Shown: piece after piece, positions 60,923 to 64,000 of the stretch
Layout of the letters: every line of letters begins with the position of its first letter
Numbering within the stretch: position 1 is the stretch's first letter
From: Viscum album
Taxonomy: Eukaryota > Streptophyta > Magnoliopsida > Santalales > Viscaceae
Length of the DNA: 64,000 nt
Assembly: GCA_963277665.1 (NCBI GenBank)
Contig: OY728166.1
Location: 550,557,219-550,621,218 of the forward strand
Reading direction: 5' to 3'
Notes under the pieces: model-generated
Database searches by the model: none
The model's input: the letters and a program-made list of their open reading frames with translations, nothing else
Told to the model about the DNA's origin: nothing
Translations under genes and position numbers: made by a program

Positions 60923-63296
60923 TATATGATCTTTATCTTACCCTTGCATGTTCTAGGGACTACCCTTACACAACATTAAGAATTTTAGTGCTACCATAAC
61001 ACAATAATGAACTTGCATATGTTCATTGTTAAGAAACCATGGTTTAACATTACATGTGGAACAATCTATATTTATGTAACTCATTGGATATCCAAGTTAT
61101 CCTTATGTTCCAATAACCATCCTATATACCCGAGTACTCTGATACTTTATCTAGTCCCAACAAACTCGAAATGAATTACTGATACCCATTAGTTTGCAAC
61201 TAGAACATGAAAAAAATAAGAGCCAAAGGGAATTTTTTTTAAACAATAATAACCCATCACGATATAACATCAGAAGTTAAAAACAAAAAATATTTGATAT
61301 GGAAAACAATAATAAATGATAAAATTTCCAAAAGCTATTACATAAGCATACCAAGGTAATAAATCATCCAATATAGGAAAAAAATATCTATTGAGAAAAT
61401 TTATCCCAATCTCCAGGCACCATTTGGAACATCGCTACACAATTCAACAACACCACTTCATGGTCCAAGGAATCTAGAACGCCATCCATCTCAAATTGGT
61501 GCTTCAACTTTTCATTGACATGGGATAACATAATCTATAAATTTATAATGGTAATGTAATAGTGTAATCAAAACAACCCAGTTTGATCTCACTAAGTGTT
61601 CCAAAATTAGTTCCAATACAAAAACCCATTTTATTATTTAATTAGTATAAAGTTAGTTCATAATATATAATTTTATAATGTATCAGTTAAAACCTAATTT
61701 CAAATAGATAAGGTGGGATATATATATATAATTGGATTATTTGAACATTTTTATACTTCAAGGGGATGAATAAAAATAGTTCTACAATCAATTTAATGTA
61801 ATAATAAAATTGTTAAAAAGAATCATGATAATAAGCCCTTAGCATAGTTATTTTCTTCATAGAGTATCCTCTCACTGCATATTCAATCAACATAGATCAA
61901 GTGTGTGAACATGTCCCAAAGGCTATGTTCATTGGAAAAAAATCAATCACAACCCATATGGGTAAATAATTCGAACCTTTTTAAATTTATATTTGTCTTC
62001 ATCAAATCCAATTATATGTATTCAAGGTCATATAGTGCTTTATATAGTCACCCGAAAACATCTGAAGATCATGTCTTCATCAATCATTCAATCAACCATG
62101 GAATAATTATTTCAATTCAAATCATTATTTTGAATTCAATTTACAAATTTTATATTTCAACATTCCTTTTAATTTTCAAAATTGATTCATATTATTTCAT
62201 GAAAATTTTTCCTTTTAGAATCATAATTCATTTCAATCCATTTCCTCATGAATCAATATCAAGTAATTACATCAAATAAATTATCATTTCAATTCCATCA
62301 TTATCAAAATTCACCCAACGTATCAATACATTGATAATTATTTTTAAAAATAAATCATCTAAATTTAATATAAAACATCCAAATTTTCACTATTTCAAAA
62401 AAATAAATTGATATTTTAATTAAAATCAGGAAATAAAATCTATTTTTCAATTATAGGGGAAATCCTTATGGAACAACATACTATTTATCACATGATATAA
62501 TATCAATCACCCAAAACAGGAATCACTAACCAAGAATTGATTTCAGGGAAGACCAAGAAAAATCACTAGAATCATAATCCATAAAACTAATGGTCAAATC
62601 CATCATGAACATATGAAATCATCCCAACAAAAAGAGAATTGAAGAAAGAAATAATGAATTACAAATAAATGGAAATCACTTACTAGAGAGATATCGAATG
62701 CATCCAGCAATGATTAAATCAAATATGAAGATATGCTAAAGTTGATAATTCAGTTCTTGAGAGCCTCTAAAAGATAATGAATTGGATTAGGGTTTTTTTG
62801 GTATTTTTTTAGGATTATTAATAGGGGAATCATAAATTTAATATGAAATTTAATGGAATTTAAAAACCCATTTTCATGGTTTTCTATATTAGGATTTAGA
62901 TTTTTTTCAAACTATACACCTAATTATTCACCCTCACTAGGATTATAGAAATGGTTATTAGTTTTGATACATGGTCATTGTTATCAAGAATCCACCATAA
63001 AAACTGCCACTACACAAGTACACAATGTTTTTACGTGTTTTCATATGGTTTGTACTAACTATTCCCAACCCATGATCCACACATAGACCTTGTTAATAGG
63101 TAACGTAGTTTACTAGGCTAACCTGCATCAGTTTACGTAATAATTTGACAACCATTCACAACCTAAAACCTCCAAAATTATTTAAATGTTTCAAAAAAAT
63201 GATCAAAAACAAGACACATAAGAAGGATGAACGAGAAAAGGGGTAATATAAACATGAAATATGTAATTTGAAATTATAATATCCCCACCATAAACA
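60923..63296 (-). repeat. Region including the 3' LTR of element F (left border unresolved)
   Basis: The right border is set by the tract CCCCCCCCCCC at 63301-63311 and pol beyond it, so an LTR in minus orientation ends near 63296 (TGTTTATGG on the minus strand). A donor-like CTCTCTA/GTAAGTG (minus, GT at 62683-62682) recalls the other LTRs. By analogy with A1 the LTR could start near 61262 (TATAACATCAG). The sequence 60923-61262 has ACCCTTAC-type motifs like 32821-33220 and probably belongs to the older repeat that E interrupted. It is non-coding. Confidence 0.45.
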
Positions 63297-63311
63297 TTTA
63301 CCCCCCCCCCC
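63297..63311 (-). other. Element F polypurine tract
   Basis: Eleven G followed by TAAA on the minus strand, at the place of the PPT relative to pol. It is a longer G-run than in A1 (six) or A2 (four). Confidence 0.55.
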
Positions 63312-63714
63312 AAATCCAATCATGAAGACTCAATGTCAAAGAGATGGGTGAAATACTCTCCCATCAGTTCTTAACACTCCCATGTATCATGTGAATTGGA
63401 ACCAAGTTGTTATAGATCGTGAACCAAAGAGATAAGATTACCCTGAAGAACCATCATCCTAAAATCAAAAATTCAAACTCGATGCTCCATCATGGATAAA
63501 TCATGTTCAATATGATGGTCCTCCCAACAAAAATCACGAGATAGTTCATAGATATTTTATTAAAGATATTATATGTTAATAAATTTATGAATATATTTCA
63601 ACTACGTTGGAAACTCCTCACATTATCAACAATTCTAATATTACACCAACCTCAAATGTTCCCACATATCTTGGTGATTTTTTTACTTTTTACGAGGTGT
63701 TGGTGACCTAACCT

Positions 63715-64000
63715 AGGTGAAACTCTCAAAAACACATGGTCATGGTCTAAAAACACCAATGATATTATAAAATATTTAGTATAAGACTTACACAATCTCT
63801 AACCCATCACAATTCTCTTAATAATCAAATAAATCTTCTTCTTCATCTCTTGGAACAAATTAGGTCCAGCCAAGATTGCTTCACTAATCTTCGACTAGCA
63901 AAGAAGTGATTTACATGCATCTTCATATAAGGCCTAAAATGGTTCCATATTGATAGATAGTTTTTTCTATTTTTATAGGAATGCTCCACCAGTCCCATGT
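63715..64000 (-). pseudogene. pol: Element F integrase C-terminal remnant (runs off window)
   Basis: On the minus strand, from the right edge: PF*ALYEDACKSLLC near 63960-63900, corresponding to [13 protein letters not shown] in A1. Then EAILAGPNLFQEMKKKIYLI (63895-63820), corresponding to the GPELVEEMEEKVQLI stretch, then DHVFLRVSP (63741-63715). Stops and shifts separate the pieces. Between 63312 and 63715 the reading is too decayed to follow, but this is where the GPY/F and chromodomain parts should be. Most of F lies to the right of the window. Confidence 0.75.

Noticed and set aside
60499..60999. 166-codon ORF with hydrophobic stretches, overlapped by an 85-codon ORF
   Set aside because: It crosses the end of the E 3' LTR into another repeat, has no matching ORF in the E 5' LTR, and its Ile/Phe/Tyr-rich make-up is what AT-rich sequence gives by chance.
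61905..62279. 124-codon ORF
   Set aside because: Lies inside the LTR-like region before the F PPT. It is Ile/Phe/Ser-rich, has no recognised motif and no sign of codon bias.
1..64000. Host protein genes, rRNA or tRNA genes
   Set aside because: Outside gag/pol remnants no ORF shows conserved motifs or plausible exon structure, and the short ORFs fall in LTRs or antisense to pol.

Overview
This window looks like intergenic heterochromatin from a large, repeat-rich plant genome. It is strongly AT-rich, and I find no host gene, rRNA or tRNA. Nearly every base can be placed in, or next to, a long-terminal-repeat (LTR) retrotransposon. Every recognisable protein is Ty3/gypsy pol or gag with the domain order protease, reverse transcriptase (RT), RNase H, integrase (IN), C-terminal chromodomain. 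That order, and PBS sequences matching the 3' end of plant initiator-Met tRNA, point to a chromovirus of the Tekay/Del type with very long LTRs (about 3.7-4.7 kb). The species cannot be named from this. LTR identities and repeat unit lengths below are by-eye estimates.

Left half (1-29650). Element A1 (minus strand, <1-8300) has two clear LTRs (1-1873, cut by the window edge, and 4545-8300), a PBS, a polypurine tract (PPT) and a pol that is broken but readable. Most of gag, protease and the first part of RT are deleted. A1 lies against an older minus-strand LTR (8301-11760). With the LTR at 25486-29650 that LTR probably bounds element B. B's short interior is split by element A2 (plus strand, 12594-24830), a full-length but heavily mutated relative of A1 with all domains still traceable and a near-perfect 5-bp target duplication.

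Right half (29651-64000). Here is a Russian-doll stack. Element D (minus, 46726-57017, LTRs about 4.7 kb, interior 0.93 kb, no coding) sits inside the 5' LTR of element C (minus, 39847-59823). C sits inside the 3' LTR of element E (plus, 33221-60922). E interrupts an older LTR-like region. At 61.3-63.3 kb lies the 3' LTR of a further minus-strand element, F, whose pol runs off the right edge. D and C have near-matching 5-bp target duplications.

Shared design and possible new biology. The best-preserved LTRs carry a TATA box followed about 165-180 nt downstream by a 5' splice-donor-like site. In A1 and A2 an acceptor-like AG lies between PBS and the gag start. This predicts a leader intron of about 2.05 kb that removes the rest of the LTR and the PBS. 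Inside that intron A1, both A2 LTRs and B carry a hairpin with a GTAC-type palindromic loop of nearly fixed size. This resembles the arrangement of a retroviral dimerisation/packaging signal kept only on unspliced genomic RNA. Several LTR families have also independently grown internal tandem arrays (units about 40, 44, 85 and 93 bp, plus one of about 50 bp).
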